From NCBI GenBank assembly GCA_013054445.1, contig JAAMPI010000028.1:27657-91656 (forward strand): a DNA stretch of 64,000 nt. Direction: 5' to 3'. Both the position numbers and the translations under genes were made by a program. The notes beneath the pieces were generated by a model. The model was not told the origin of the DNA. It searched no databases and saw nothing but the letters and a program-made list of their open reading frames with translations. Source of the DNA: Cudoniella acicularis (taxonomy: Eukaryota > Ascomycota > Leotiomycetes > Helotiales > Helotiaceae). Shown here in pieces: positions 23,237 to 35,207 of this stretch (position 1 is the stretch's first letter; each line of letters opens with the position of its first letter).

Positions 23237-23784
23237 GGGGGGGGAAAGAGTAAAGAGGGCAGCTCAAGGACTTGATGTTTTTGGCAGTTTTCAGGGAGGT
23301 GTTAGAGCATGAAAGTACCCAAAACCTCGATAATAGAAAAATGAAGTTATAGCAGAAAACAGTAATTGGAAGTGGAGAGCTCTAATGCAGCCTCTTCCAT
23401 GCAACTCTAACAAGTGTTTCGAGGCGATGACGAAGTGATCACTTCGGGAGACTCCAGAATCGAAAGCTCACGTGCACTGCAAAATACTTAGGAATTCCAT
23501 TTAGGACGGGGTTGAGGTACAAATATTGCGGTGAGGACACACGCAGAATTTTAAAGAACCGATTTTAAATTATCTAAACTTAAAAAAAATTCCTTAATGT
23601 CAAGACTATCAATAGCAACATAGCTTTACCTAGGTGCAATTGAGGTAGTCGGGTGGGTGAGGGAAAGCGCGCACGGACCCATCTCGCTAAAATCCAGCCC
23701 TCAACATCGGCCGCACAGTTAGTTTTGAACTTCGATTTTGAAATTGTCTCGACGACATCAAATTACGACGTAGACACCGCAATC
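23237..23784. promoter_or_regulatory. Region between RRN7 and ubiquitin-L40
   Basis: About 550 bp. The part after 23690 is the likely 5' leader of the ubiquitin gene, and the rest is AT-rich. No gene or repeat was seen. Confidence 0.4.
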
Positions 23785-24474
<690 letters not shown>

Positions 24475-25478
24475 AAGGATCGCTTTTCTGGCGTTTGGGC
24501 GGGATTGCGAGACGGAAGTGAACAATACTTGATGGTTTCTTTGCATGGCTGGCTGTATTTTTCACAATAACATGAGGCAAAGCAATGGGACAATGATCAA
24601 GAAACGAAATGGGCCTTACTTGTGATGTGCGCGGGAGAAACTTCGACGCCAAAAGGAGAATATGGCAGGGTCTCCCGAGAATTCACCCATCCGCTACCTC
24701 GAATGCACTTCTCATTTGTCTTGAAGGAACCGTAATGCCAGGCTAGAAGTGACCATCAGTGGTTTTCGATGATATTTGCAGGGCTTTGCCGCAAAAGTTA
24801 CTGTGGTACTTTTCCATGGATGCTGTGCATAAACCTATTCATTACTCAACCCACATCCCAAGTATCCCAGTTAAAAGGCGATAATCTCTCACTTCATACG
24901 TTCATTTTTGAAGCCCGAGCTATTTCTTCATGTGGAATGAGGTCATCAGTGCTCTTTTCATCTTGCTGAGAGTGGGAGTATCTCGTAAGCCGGTACTCAC
25001 TTCACTCTTTTAGTTACCTCTTTCCTGTTTTCCCGCTCGCACGCGTGGTTCGGAAGCATTTTGTTAGCTTTCTGCAATTAAGAAAGGTTGCATGTGGATC
25101 CACTCTCTTAGCAAGCAGAGAGGAATGAAAGGCATACCAGGAAGATCCAAAGCATTCAGAGAAAGCATGTAGGAGCTTCTTGGGTGCAGCTAGTAGATGT
25201 GGAATATTCAAATGCTAAAGATTCAAATATCTGAGAGATATGATAGGAATAAGAGCTTTCCCCCATCCTCATAGAATATCATCAAACCAAATGCTGTGAA
25301 ATTTTACTCTTCTAAAAAAAAATAAAGCTTCCAAGGTCAACTGGATTTGGGCAGGCTCGGGCGGTGAAAGGCGGCAGTACTTCACAGTCCGTAGCAAGGG
25401 TCCGCACCCGAACGCATTCGCAAGCTGTCCACCTGGAACGACACAACAGAACCAGCGATTTTCTGCGTCCGCAATAAG
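24475..25478. other. Intergenic, no gene seen
   Basis: One kb between ubiquitin-L40 and the Yip1 gene. There are no motif-bearing frames. The last 120 bp before 25479 are GC-richer and are taken as the Yip1 promoter and leader. Confidence 0.45.
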
Positions 25479-26452
25479 ATGTCTGGAGCCGGATATGACG
25501 TGGTGGTGGATGTCGATGAAGAGGTGTGTTTTTATTTCTCTGCGCTGATCAGCCGACCTTGTCTGTATTCTTAGCTAATTTAAATTACAGGGAGATCTTG
25601 GACATACAGACCTACAAGAGGACCTCGAATTCCACTCTTCCAACTTCAATACAGAGCAGTCTTCAGGTGCGCGCAAGCTCCCAGGAGGATCTTCTGGCCT
25701 ACCAGCTCCTGCGACTGCGAGCAGCTCCTCAAGTAAACGGTTCCTTTGGACAATTTCATTCTACGCACAATTCTTCGACGTTGACACTAGTTCGGTTTTA
25801 TCTAGATGCTGGGCAGCATTATATCCAAGAGCGAACTTCCTAGATGTTTTAGAAGGAAACCCTGATCTTTACGGGCCTGTGTGGATTGCGACTACGGTTG
25901 TGTTTATTCTGTTTCTGGGCGGAACAATCAACAAATACCTGGCTGAAAAACACGACCAGCATTTTGTCTACGATTTCACTTTACTGAGTGGTACGTTTAC
26001 ACAGCATCTAGGCTTAGAATTCAGCTAATTCAATAGGTGCTGCCGGCCTCATCTACGGTTACACCCTAGTTATTCCAATTATCTTATTCCTCGCTTTGAA
26101 ATATTTTGGCAGCGAATCTGCCAACCTCCTCGAATGCTGGGCCTTATACGGCTATTCCAATCTTATCTGGATCCCAGTTGCACTCATCTCTTGGTCCCCA
26201 ATTGTGGTTCTAAATTACGTCTTCGTCGCAGTAGGATTTGGTATTAGCGTGGCTTTTCTGTTGAGGAATCTATACCCGGTTTTGAGTGCAACCGACAAGC
26301 AAACCAGCAAAGCTTTGCTGATACTGGTCGTCTGTCTTCATGCAGGATTGGCAATTGCTATAAAAATCCTCTTCTTCGCGTTTGGAAGCCCGGCTGAGAA
26401 GAAACCTGAGAATGAACCTCCCGCCGACCCTGCGAAGTCTCTGATGTTGTGA
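25479..26452 (+). CDS. Yip1-domain Golgi membrane protein (YIPF1/2-like)
   Basis: Exons 25479..25523, 25591..25990 and 26037..26452; 286 aa. The acidic cytosolic N-terminus (MSGAGYDVVVDVDEEGDLGHTDLQEDL) is followed by FFDVDTSSVLSRCWAALYP, and then five hydrophobic spans starting at LYGPVWIATTVVFILFLGG. LLSGAAGLIYGYTLVIPI and ALYGYSNLIWIPVALI (GYS motif) are hallmarks of the Yip1 fold. Such proteins cycle between ER and Golgi and bind Rab GTPases during vesicle formation. The layout (long N-tail, DV/YPR segment) is closest to YIPF1/2 and yeast Yip5-type members rather than Yip1 itself. The tail is rich in Lys, Glu and Pro. It is convergent with the rhodanese gene, 158 bp between stops. Confidence 0.82.
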
Positions 26453-26610
26453 GCGAAGGAATATTATTGCCTTATGGGGATCGGGAGCTGAGGAGGGTGT
26501 AGGTTTAAGGTTGTTTTGACATTGGGAGGAGTTCGGATCTGCATAAATATTTAAGCCTCGCGGGGCACACTGTATTGTATATCGTGAAAGGACGAAAACT
26601 ATTACCACAC

Positions 26611-27255
26611 TCACAAGTCCTGTTGACAATTCTTACAATCTATCCATATCCTGAGTACCTCCTCCCTCATCTTCCACCAACCTTTTCTCCCCCCCCGATT
26701 CTCCCAATCCATCCAACTTCCCGGATATTCCCCCACCTTAGTCCACCCCGCCATCTTTGCCAGCTCAGCGGCAGCCCGACTCCTCACTCCCGCCTTGCAA
26801 TAAAACACTAACTCCTTATTCTTCTCCGGCCTCTCGAAACCAAAGCGGTCCTCAAACTCCTCTTCAGTGATGAAAAAGCTATCCGGCTGCGAGGTGACGG
26901 GAATGTTTATCGAGCCAGGAATTTTGCCGGTGGTTTCTAGCTCGGACGGCTCGCGGGTGTCGATTAGAATGCGCTCGGGATCGGGAGAGGAGGAGAATTT
27001 CTGTATCTATAGGATTACATTAGATTTGAGAGAAATTCAAGAGGGTGAAGCGGGAAGTACGTCTTCGAAAAGATAGATTTTGCTTGCTGCAGGTGCGGTA
27101 CTTGGGGGTTCTTGGGAGTAGAATTTTAAATGCGATTTTGGAATGGAGACGGGACACGCAGCTGTGGGCAAGCTTCGGAATTGACGCGCAGGCCTTGCGA
27201 CTGATGACCGCGAGGCCCGAAGGAGCAGGGAGGCTGCGAGGCGTGGTGCGGACAT
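26611..27255 (-). CDS. Mitochondrial rhodanese-like sulfurtransferase
   Basis: Exons 27255..27061 and 27006..26611; 196 aa. The N-terminus MSAPRLAASLLLRASRSSVARPARQ is Arg/Ser/Ala-rich without acids, a good mitochondrial presequence. A single rhodanese domain follows: ILIDTREPSELETTGKIPGSINIP, FFITEEEFEDRFGF and the active loop FYCKAGVRSRAA, with the catalytic Cys of CKAGVR intact. SWMDWE closes the fold. This family transfers sulfane sulfur, in vitro from thiosulfate; the physiological acceptor is not known from sequence. The intron has GTACTT and ends CCTATAG, and joins FED to IQKFSS. The gene is divergent from the Fungal_trans_2 gene. Confidence 0.87.
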
Positions 27256-27844
27256 GTTGTGTTTGGTTGTTTTGGTGTTGTGGTTATGTAAAGGGTGTCT
27301 TTATCTCAAGTGGAGCTTTCCCCGGATTTCGTGATCCCTGCTATTAACGTTGTCGAGCCCGCCGAAGGAGCTGTTAAAGTACTATTGACAAAGAAAAACA
27401 AGGGTGTCTTTTTTTTTGTTCGAGAAAAAGAAAGTTTCAAGCAGCTTACTTTGGTATTTAATATCCATATTTTTATAGTAATAAATACTCATTTGCACAA
27501 TCGCATGGGATGTTACTCAGTTAGACTTTTGCTGAGCACCGGTTTACACAACAGGAGCAAACTCACTTTGAGTCATTGAGCAGAAAGTTAAGAGAGTATA
27601 TTTCCTAGAGCGAAACAACATTATCTACTGAAATTTTTTTGAGTAGCCTTCAATAATCAGAAAGTCAGACCAAGTACCATGATAATTATTCATACCAGCT
27701 ATAGTACCGATAGAGTAAGTCCGACGGCTCTCGAACCTCATTTAAACCATTCCCCCTATTTTTCACTTACTCCGGCTTTTGCAACACTAGCTAAAGTCCG
27801 ACAACCGAGCCGTTCATGAACAATTGTGCTATGTTCTTGAGAAC
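27256..27844. promoter_or_regulatory. Upstream region of rhodanese and Fungal_trans_2 genes
   Basis: About 590 bp, AT-rich, between divergent starts. A T9 run is at 27410-27418. No coding signal was found. Confidence 0.4.
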
Positions 27845-29470
27845 ATGACCTTTGAATTCATCAATAATGCTGCTATCGATCGAAGCGTGAGAAAGCAAAT
27901 CCGCAGCCATGTAGCAAAAGGACGAAATATTGGGAAGACTTTACCATCGAGAAGGAGGCAGCCCAAAGTCAAAACTACAGTGTCTATCTGGAATCCGCGA
28001 ACCGCAAAAGATGCACCAGAACCAAGAAGTGGGGAAGGAGCAATTCCTACAATTGAAAGGCAGATTGGGGACGGGCTATCCGTTCTCTCCCTTCCGGTTG
28101 AGTTGACATCTGCTACATCTAGGAATCTTGCCAAAACTCGTATGGACCCCATTTCCAAGTTTGGTCCATGTTCACATAGTACAACTTTCACTAACTGTTC
28201 TAGTCTTTACATTTCTCAACGGATCTCTCCACTCACCAGAGTTGAGTAATGCAATTGATTTTGCTGGGGCAGCTGGGATATGGGTCGAGTACATATTCTT
28301 GGATGAAGCCTGTATGACCTTGTCGTCCCTCAAATTCTTTCTTTTAGGCTCTGCTAATATTACGTAGACTTCCATTGCACCGTTGCAATGTGTGTCATAG
28401 CCGTCAATGCGCTCCGTATTGAGAAAGCAGATTCCGTAGAGGCAATGCATCACATGTCTGACACATTTCGTCTAGTCAATCAAAAATTGTCCGGCAAAGA
28501 AGCACTTTCTGATACTACCATGGCGGTGATAGTTGCCTTGAGTCATTATGAACGTGTTCGAGGCCGGCATTGTCAAGGCATGGTTCACTTCGAAGGGTTG
28601 CACCGGATAGTCGAACTGCGAGGTGGAATCCTTCGACTCGTGAATTATAAAGCAGCTCTAGCACAAAAGATATTCAGGTGAGGAATTTCAATGCTGGCTC
28701 TATTCAAATTAATCAATCATTGTTAACCCAAATATAGGGCTGATCTTGAGTTTGCTCTTTTTTCGGGCTCTGCAACGCGATTCAGCGTCAAGGACGTACC
28801 TGGCAGTGCCACCATTTCCTGGCTTCGCAGCAGATTCAAACAGGACCAAAAAGGTCAAGTTTATGATTCGAAGTTTTTCAATCTACTCAGTCCAGACCTT
28901 AAAGAGGTCCTAATTGACATCATGGGTCTTGCCTGGCAACTCAATGGGCACGGAACAAAGTTGGATGGGTACACATACCATGACATTCTCATTCTGATCG
29001 GATACCGTCTTCTTTACATAGGTTCTCTCGGTGACCCACGACCTAGCAATCGATTAGAGAACGCACTTCATTTGGGATTGTTGGCGTTCTTCACAACCCT
29101 TTTGCTCGGATTTGGTCGCGAATTCCCAGAATTCCCCCTTCTCTCCAAGTTAACTCGCTCCGCTGCCCAAGGGCACCTTGAGGAATATTACCAAAACCAA
29201 GATTTTTTTCTTTGGGCACTGTTCATGGGAAGGATTTCGACACTAGGGCAACCTGATGACCGGTGGTTGATTTTGAGGATAACGGAGACATGTCTGGGAC
29301 TGGGCCTTCATACCTGGGAAAATACATGTCGAACACTTTCCAAATTTCCATGGATCAATTCTCTCCACGACAAGGCAGGTGAAGCGCTTTGGAATAGATT
29401 AAGAGAATCCGACAATTTCCCCGCTGGAATCCAGGACGATATTTTAATTCCAAGGACCGATTTTCGCTAA
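27845..29470 (+). CDS. Fungal_trans_2-type (PF11951) regulator-like protein without a zinc cluster
   Basis: Exons 27845..28163, 28204..28311, 28368..28677 and 28738..29470; 489 aa. It starts MTFEFINNAAIDRSVRKQIRSHVAKGRN. This N-terminal box, with the F-x-F-I and RSHVxKGRNxGK pieces, heads a large group of filamentous-fungal proteins that carry the PF11951-like domain but no Zn2Cys6 DNA-binding cluster. The helical body (HCTVAMCVIAVNALR, DTTMAVIVALSHYE, FEGLHRIVELRGG, GLAWQLNG) follows the pattern of that domain. Whether it binds DNA is not shown, and it may act as a cofactor. The exon 1/2 border is the least certain: GTCCATG is chosen because it keeps phase, but a GTTCAC 11 nt later also would. 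Confidence 0.7.
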
Positions 29471-29667
29471 TAACACTGAATGAAATTTTCCATCTAAACT
29501 CAAAATACAAATGAAATCCTATTTAAGAGATCAAAGTCTAAGTTAAGCACCATTCCCCTGGATACCAAGGGCGTCAAGACCACAATTTCTTGCACATGGA
29601 ATAGTCTTCAGAGAACTTGAAGTGAGAGTGGCGATGCTGGATATGCCAGCTGTTCCTGATGCTGACA

Positions 29668-30793
29668 CTACAATATCTTCTTCACGTAACCTGGCTCGAC
29701 AGACTCCAGCTCCTTGACAAGACCGTACCAAATACGCTTCTGTGCCTGTTGGCCATCCTCATCGGTGATCCAGCTTGGCACCTGATTTCTAAGACCGTTG
29801 TCAGCATCTTTGCACTATCACTAGTCGCCGGAAACTTGCACTTACTCTTTCATCTCGCAAGCACTTGTATAGCATCCATGACTCTCTTTTTCTGCGACTG
29901 CGGCATACAGGATTGTCCGACTACCCATCTCCACAGTTCTTCTAAGCATCATGTTCGCCCCAGCCAGTAACATCCGTAAGTGGAATGGTCCGTGACGACT
30001 GAGCTTGGTCTTGCAGAGTCCAGGGTTAACGCAATTTACAACGACTCCTGTTCGAGACACTGGAGCCAGGGCTGCTAATTGGCGGACCGCGAAAACCTGC
30101 ATGAGCTTGGAAAGTTGGTATCTACCCAGGAAAAGCCGTCAGCGTGGAACCCATATATATCATACCCTTATGATGAATAAGGCAGTATTCGATTTCTTAC
30201 CTGTCCGTCATGTCCTTCGTATTCATCTTCACGAACGGATCGTCCTTCACGTTGTCAAATTGAGCCTTCGCAGTGAAACCAACCTCGCTCATCACAATAA
30301 CGAGATGAGGCAGAATCCCAAATCGCTGCGCGCTCTCCGCCATCTTCGGGAGGAGCAAAACGGCCAGAAGCAGCGTCCCAAGCACATTGACCGTGATGCT
30401 GGACTCGTGGCCCTCGGCCATCGCCCACGTAAGGAGCGCAATCCCCGCGTTCTCAACCAGGGCATCGATGCGGTCCAACTTGTCATTTACTTTCTTTGCA
30501 AAGACCTTCACGGAGTCGAAGTTCGCCAAGTCGAGGGTCCAAACCTCCACGACCCCACGAATGTTTGTTGCAGCCTCGATCTCGGCTTTAGCTGTTTCCC
30601 CAGCAGTGGTGTTTCGCACGGCGATGATGACTTTGGCAGCTTTGAGGCCGACGAGGTGTTTGGCTGTCTCGAAACTTAGGCCAGTATTCGCACCTGTCAC
30701 AATGTAGGTGCCACCCGAGCAGGTCTTGGTTGTGGCGAGGAGGGGAAGGTTGAGTCGTTGCTCGGCGAGAAACTCGCGGAATGGGAGAGCCAT
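29668..30793 (-). CDS. Short-chain dehydrogenase/reductase, retinol-dehydrogenase type
   Basis: Exons 30793..30201, 30121..29846 and 29788..29668; 329 aa. Rossmann motif TGANTGLS at residues 33-40 (classical TGxxxGIG with Leu-Ser), LDLANFDSV, NAGIA, VIVMSEVGF with the catalytic Ser, and Tyr199-x-x-x-Lys203 in YQLSK created by splicing exon 1 to 2. VNPGLCKTKLSRHG follows the active site as in fungal retinol/WW-oxidoreductase-like members. It probably uses NADP(H), since an Arg in AVRNTT follows the second strand. Its substrate is unknown. There is no neighbouring biosynthetic cluster. The C-terminal exon (NQVPSWITDEDGQQAQ...) is conserved in this group, so the model looks complete. The ATG at 30793 is preceded only by non-ATG in-frame codons. 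Confidence 0.88.
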
Positions 30794-31820
30794 GATAGCT
30801 GGCCCTGTGAGAGTCTTGTTTGGATATAAGGAGAATAAAAGAAGATCCAAAGGCTAGATTCCACTGCAGTGAGTGTTTGAAATGATGCCACATCCAAGTC
30901 TTGCTTCAGCACAGGTGGGGAGCGCAGCATCTTTATATCTCTGAATAGCAGCTGCTTCGGATAAAGCGGTCTTTATAAGAATAACCAATTGGTAAATCTG
31001 AGATAATGCAAGCTAAATTTCCGATGATTCTCTATCCAAGTCCTCTTGAGACATCGAGAGCTCTATGCTGGTTGGTCGATGTGATCCAGCCAATGAGAGA
31101 GTGATTTCCTAATCGGGCCATGATGCGTTAAAGTGGAGATCTAATCACGTGTGTCTAACATATTTTATCTAAAGGCAACAGATTTTGCAACTGTTAAACG
31201 CTAGGATGTTGCAAGACAGGTTGTCATGGGGATTGTGGGCGCTTTCCCTGTTTTGGGCTTTTTTATACACAATGAAGCTGAAAAGTGTGTCATGAATTTG
31301 AATAAGATGATGAAGCTCCTACGCAAAATCAACAAGTTAGATGTGTAATGGGAAAATACTCCCTGTAATGCACTTGTATCTTGACAGTATCATGAAAAGT
31401 CTTGAAGTGCCGAAGAAGAATAACAATCACCAACGAGCGAATTCTATTGTATAAAAACTGACTTTTTCAACTCACAAGCCCTCCCCCACTTCCCTTTCGC
31501 TGTCCAGATATGCAGGCGATAGTAGAAATGCAACTGTATCAATGGAATCAATAGATAGGAGTGGAGTAGCAGATTGATGCCTGCCTTCTTCTTCGCTATA
31601 AGCACATATTCAACGAAGGCGGATAAACAAAGACCCACAATAACAAAAATGTATTATGTTTTGATTCTCGCATGTGATAAACAAGCAAGAGTAGGGGGGA
31701 AACCTGGGGAAAATAGTGGCCAAAAAAAAAAGAAATTCTAGCACTCCTAAAATAATTGAAAAATTTGACAAAACCTTGGGTCAGACTGCAAAGCACCTTG
31801 CAGACCTAGGTCAGGAGAAC

Positions 31821-31869
31821 CACTCTCCATCTCATCTGAGCTAGCTAGGAACAGATGAGATGGAGAGTG
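31821..31869. repeat. Perfect 18-bp inverted repeat (hairpin 1)
   Basis: Left arm 31821-31838 reads CACTCTCCATCTCATCTG; the right arm 31852-31869 is its exact reverse complement. The loop is 13 nt and contains AGCTAGCT. A few more pairs extend outward with transition mismatches. Confidence 0.9.
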
Positions 31870-31889
31870 ATTTTCTACTTCCCCGCATT

Positions 31890-31982
31890 GGCAACCTCAC
31901 CCCCACCTCGTTCATCTCTCTACCCCCTAACTGGCCAAAGTTAGGGGGGTAGAGAGATAAACGAGGCAGAGATGAGGTCGCC
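31890..31982. repeat. Long imperfect inverted repeat (hairpin 2)
   Basis: Left arm 31890-31932 and right arm 31939-31982 fold around the 6-nt loop GGCCAA. The inner 27 pairs (CCTCGTT...CCCCTAACT) differ by one transition and one extra C. The outer part, GGCAACCTCA against GGCGACCTCA, differs almost only by transitions. It begins 20 bp after hairpin 1. Confidence 0.85.
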
Positions 31983-32960
31983 TGTTTGTAGTTGCTGGTT
32001 ACTGCAAGTACACACATGCGGTTCAGTTGGAGAAATTTTGTTTATTTGAACTTATGAAGGTACATTCGGTTAAATGGCTATCGTAGTATAGGAAGTGGGG
32101 ATAAGCTTCAAACCTCCGCGATATTCCCGGAAATTCGCTAGGGAAAACAAAATCTGGAATTGAACGGCGGACAAAGACTTCACTAGCTGATCTACTAGAT
32201 CAGATGGGAGGGAATCTGCAATGCATTTTACGCACTAGAAAAGCTGCCTTCTGAACTCTTGGAACAGTACACGAATGGTGTTTTAATAATTCTTGAGTGT
32301 TACTAGCCAATATGTCCTTAAAGGAGCACTTGCACTCGCAACGCTAGTTCGTTTATGCATATCGGAGAAATATTGACAGACATAGTACATGGTTGTTTGA
32401 ACTGGACTTTTCAAGAACAAGCGATGAGAGGACAAGCTTGATAAAGAGGGCGATTAAATTACACTTGCAACGTTTAAATATGACTACAAGATCCAAATAA
32501 TTTAAAATCAGAATGTAGGATTGAGAATCATCAAAATAAAAATAGTTACTTGGTTCGCAGTTTCTAGCAGTTGGTGAACAGTTTTGACAGCCACTTGGGG
32601 TACTCATTGTAGGATTGCTATTTACAAATGCAGTAGTAAATAATATATTTTCACCTTGAGAAACATACTCTTATAGCTGTCCGATCAACAAAGCAAAGTA
32701 GCATTGCTCCTGTGATATATTATCAGCACCATTCCGGTAGGTGTATAAAGGGGAGCCTGCAAAAACTCGATCGAATAAGTCCGGGATTGAAAAATATGAA
32801 AACCTGGAGGAATAGAAATTGCAGCAAAAAGTAAGCACTACCACAACCTAGAACTAAAATGACTATTTCCAGAGAGCGCTACTCGTTGACACTGATTGCC
32901 CATACTCCGGTCGAAGAGCTCATTTCGAAGGGAGATTGAAGGATTGGAAAGGAGTGAGTT

Positions 32961-32980
32961 GTGAAGTGAAGTGAAGTGAC
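32961..32980. repeat. Short GTGAA tandem repeat
   Basis: Three exact GTGAA units followed by a fourth with one change (GTGAC), upstream of ASK1. A simple repeat with no assigned role. Confidence 0.8.
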
Positions 32981-33139
32981 GTTAGGTGTTGATCAGATGA
33001 AAGTGGCTTAGCGAGTTCGGTAGCACTTGAGGATTAACCTTAATCCGTAGTCTATGCGCAAACAACGCGACCGCGTCCACCACGGCTTTGCGACCACCAG
33101 AAATAATATTCTACATCTTATCTTCGCTCGCAGAACATC

Positions 33140-34479
33140 ATGTCACGGCCAAGCAACTCATCTGCTCGGCAGCTTACTCTCACCGAAGAACTCGAAAAAT
33201 TAGAGCAGTCTATCACTCTCACTCTTCAAGGTTAGACTTACTGTTTTCATCTAGAAACAAAATCTCACTTAATTTTAGAAATCGACCATAACTTCAGCCG
33301 AGCACACCGAATTGTCACTTCAAGCATACTGCCAATAGTCGAACAATATGCGGATCACTCAAAGGCAGTGTGGGAGGGATCAAAGGTTGGCCACCCAATC
33401 CTAAAACCATCAATATTTACTGACTGCGGGGTAGTTCTGGAAACAATTTTTCGAGGCCAGTGCAAATGTTTCGCTATCAGGAGTAGAAGAACGCGAGGAA
33501 GGCGAGGACCTCTCCTATACCCAGTCGCACGAGAATGCAAGCACATACGCCGAATCAACCCAACCCGATGATGAGACATTACAGGAAGGGCAACACCGCC
33601 ACGATGATACCAATGACTCTCTTCTGGATGACGGCGATATAAGTGGAAGCACGCCCAGAGCTCCACGTCCGAAAAGCTCTTCTGATGGAACCCCAAGGTT
33701 CGCGGCATATGGCTCGCCTTACGAAACGTTGAAACAGGAGCTTAAAGGCGGCTCGGGTTCTCAGGATGATGACACACAAATTCCGCCCACGACACCGGGA
33801 ACTCAGTCTAGAATTCCAGATATGTCGATGACACCACAATCATCGCCATTCGATCATACCACGTATCTGCAATCAACCGCACAACGACAAAAAGACCCAC
33901 TTTTGCATAGAGTTCTCGACAAAAACTATAGGGTCCAAGCCACGCCTCATATCGTTCGTAAAGAAAACAAGACCCCAGCGAACAAGCCCTCCTGGAGGGA
34001 CAACGATTCCCCGATGTCGTCTCCGCCAGCTGCGGCACCTCAGCTTCGTCCGGAGATTTTCAGCTCACCAATTAGACAACAATATAGGCCGAACGCCCCA
34101 CGGACACCTGGTGTTAGTATTACCGCTCAAACACCAGGCAAAGGAAAGAGCAAGGGGATATTCACACAGCAAAAGAAAGATGAGATCAGTTGGGAGAGTG
34201 ATAGCGATGAGGATGCAGAGGGAGTGTATAGGGAGCTTGGCATGAGTCCACCAAAGACTATCCAATTTTCATTGCCACAATCAAGGCTTTTGCAAACACC
34301 AGGTGATTGCTATACTCCCAATGATTGTTCTAATGCTAATTAATACAGCGCGAGAAGCAAGCAAGAGGATTGTTGAAGACTTACTCACTACTGCTGGGGC
34401 AGGACTGGATGATTCCGATGGACTTGACGATAGTCCTAGCATGGTTGCAATGAGGGACAATTTAGACGATAGTTTTTGA
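33140..34479 (+). CDS. ask1: DASH/Dam1 complex subunit Ask1
   Basis: Exons 33140..33230, 33279..33385, 33435..34302 and 34349..34479; 398 aa. The first 75 residues are the Ask1 domain: LTLTEELEKLEQSITLTLQ, EIDHNFSRAHRIVTSSILPIVEQYA, then FWKQFFEAS restored by splicing. DASH forms rings that couple kinetochores to microtubules in mitosis. The rest is a long disordered region full of SP/TP sites (TPGTQSR, MSSPP, APRTPGVS, TPGKGK, MSPPKTIQ), as expected for a Cdk and Aurora substrate, and the short C-terminus REASKRIVEDLLTTAG looks helical and conserved. All introns are 48-49 nt or similarly short. The ATG was chosen because it directly precedes the Ask1 domain. Confidence 0.9.
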
Positions 34480-34748
34480 GAGATAAAAATCTATTAATTA
34501 GAAGGTGTAGCTATGGTATGAAGCTCTTCAAAGACCAAGTGCCTTCACAGAACGCCTTTCAGACCATATTTTCATGCCAATCTACCATATCTTATATTCC
34601 AAACGCCTAAGTTCTTGAGGAAGACCCGACCCATCGCCAAATGAACAAGAGAAGAAGCAAATCCCGAGGTATCGTACCGATTATCGAGTCGTGGCATGTA
34701 TCATATATGCCTCTGCTGTCCTTTGCCTCGCTATTCATATGTTAGCCA

Positions 34749-35207
34749 TTAATTACTCTTCACAATCGCTGAAAATGCAAGGTGTAGCTCACCCTCATAA
34801 TCAACAAGCGGAGAGAACTTACCCGTCTTTGAATAATCACTGGGTAATGCCTTACTCTTCTTCACAGGTTTTCCCTCAAATTCTGCTGTCGACCTTGCAG
34901 CGGCCTCCTTGAGCTCTTTCTGCGCTTTATGCGCCTTGTAGGAGATTGGAAGTTTGCTCTTGATGGATCCCTTAAGCAAGGAGACCGTCGAGGAGAAGGT
35001 TGATGTGCTGGCCACTGACGCGGCGTCCATGTCCTTCTCGGTCTTGGATGGCTCAGTGGCTTTTACTTTTGGCGACGAGGGATGGAAGAGCGTTGGTGGC
35101 ATGTCTTGTGGGAATCCTGGGGTTTCTGTTAATGATTGGCTTTTCATAGAGGGCTTTTGTTTAGGAGACTCACGACCCTGGGGAAAAGAGGAGAGACCGC
35201 CAGTCAT
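34749..35207 (-). CDS. Small hypothetical Lys/Ser-rich protein
   Basis: I do not recognise this gene. The frame from the ATG at 35207 is open for 152 codons. A consensus donor GTAAGTTC at 34822 and acceptor TTTTCAG ending 34769 bound a 54-nt stretch with no stop, so it is probably an intron, leaving exons 35207..34823 and 34768..34749 and a 134-aa product ending SDYSKTAIVKSN. Sequence features: SP-rich start (SPKQKPSMKSQSL), a Ser/Thr cluster ASVASTSTFSSTVSLLKG and a basic stretch KSKLPISYKAHKAQKELKE that could be helical. There is no signal peptide or membrane span. Codon use looks like its neighbours. It is convergent with ASK1 (269 bp between stops). It could be a lineage-restricted small protein. 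Confidence 0.5.
   Translation of the reverse strand: MTGGLSSFPQGRESPKQKPSMKSQSLTETPGFPQDMPPTLFHPSSPKVKATEPSKTEKDMDAASVASTSTFSSTVSLLKGSIKSKLPISYKAHKAQKELKEAAARSTAEFEGKPVKKSKALPSDYSKTGKFSPLVDYEGELHLAFSAIVKSN

Larger units (their letters stand above)
30794..33139. other. Gene-poor stretch with paired hairpins
   Basis: 2.3 kb of AT-rich sequence between divergent SDR and ASK1 starts. It contains the two inverted repeats listed separately at 31821-31982. The longest frame (32607..32353 minus, 84 aa) has an ATG and a Cys-containing start but no family resemblance. No transposase or tRNA was recognised. Confidence 0.5.

Noticed and set aside
28164..28203. Alternative donor 11 nt downstream for intron 1 of the Fungal_trans_2 gene
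   Set aside because: It leaves an intron of about 29 nt, below the local minimum; the GTCCATG donor leaves 40 nt and also keeps phase, though this stays uncertain.
32353..32607. 84-aa frame with Cys-rich start (SGCQNCSPTARNCEPS) on the minus strand
   Set aside because: It has an ATG but turns into a random hydrophobic tail; Cys spacing fits neither a metallothionein nor a secreted protein, and there is no signal peptide.
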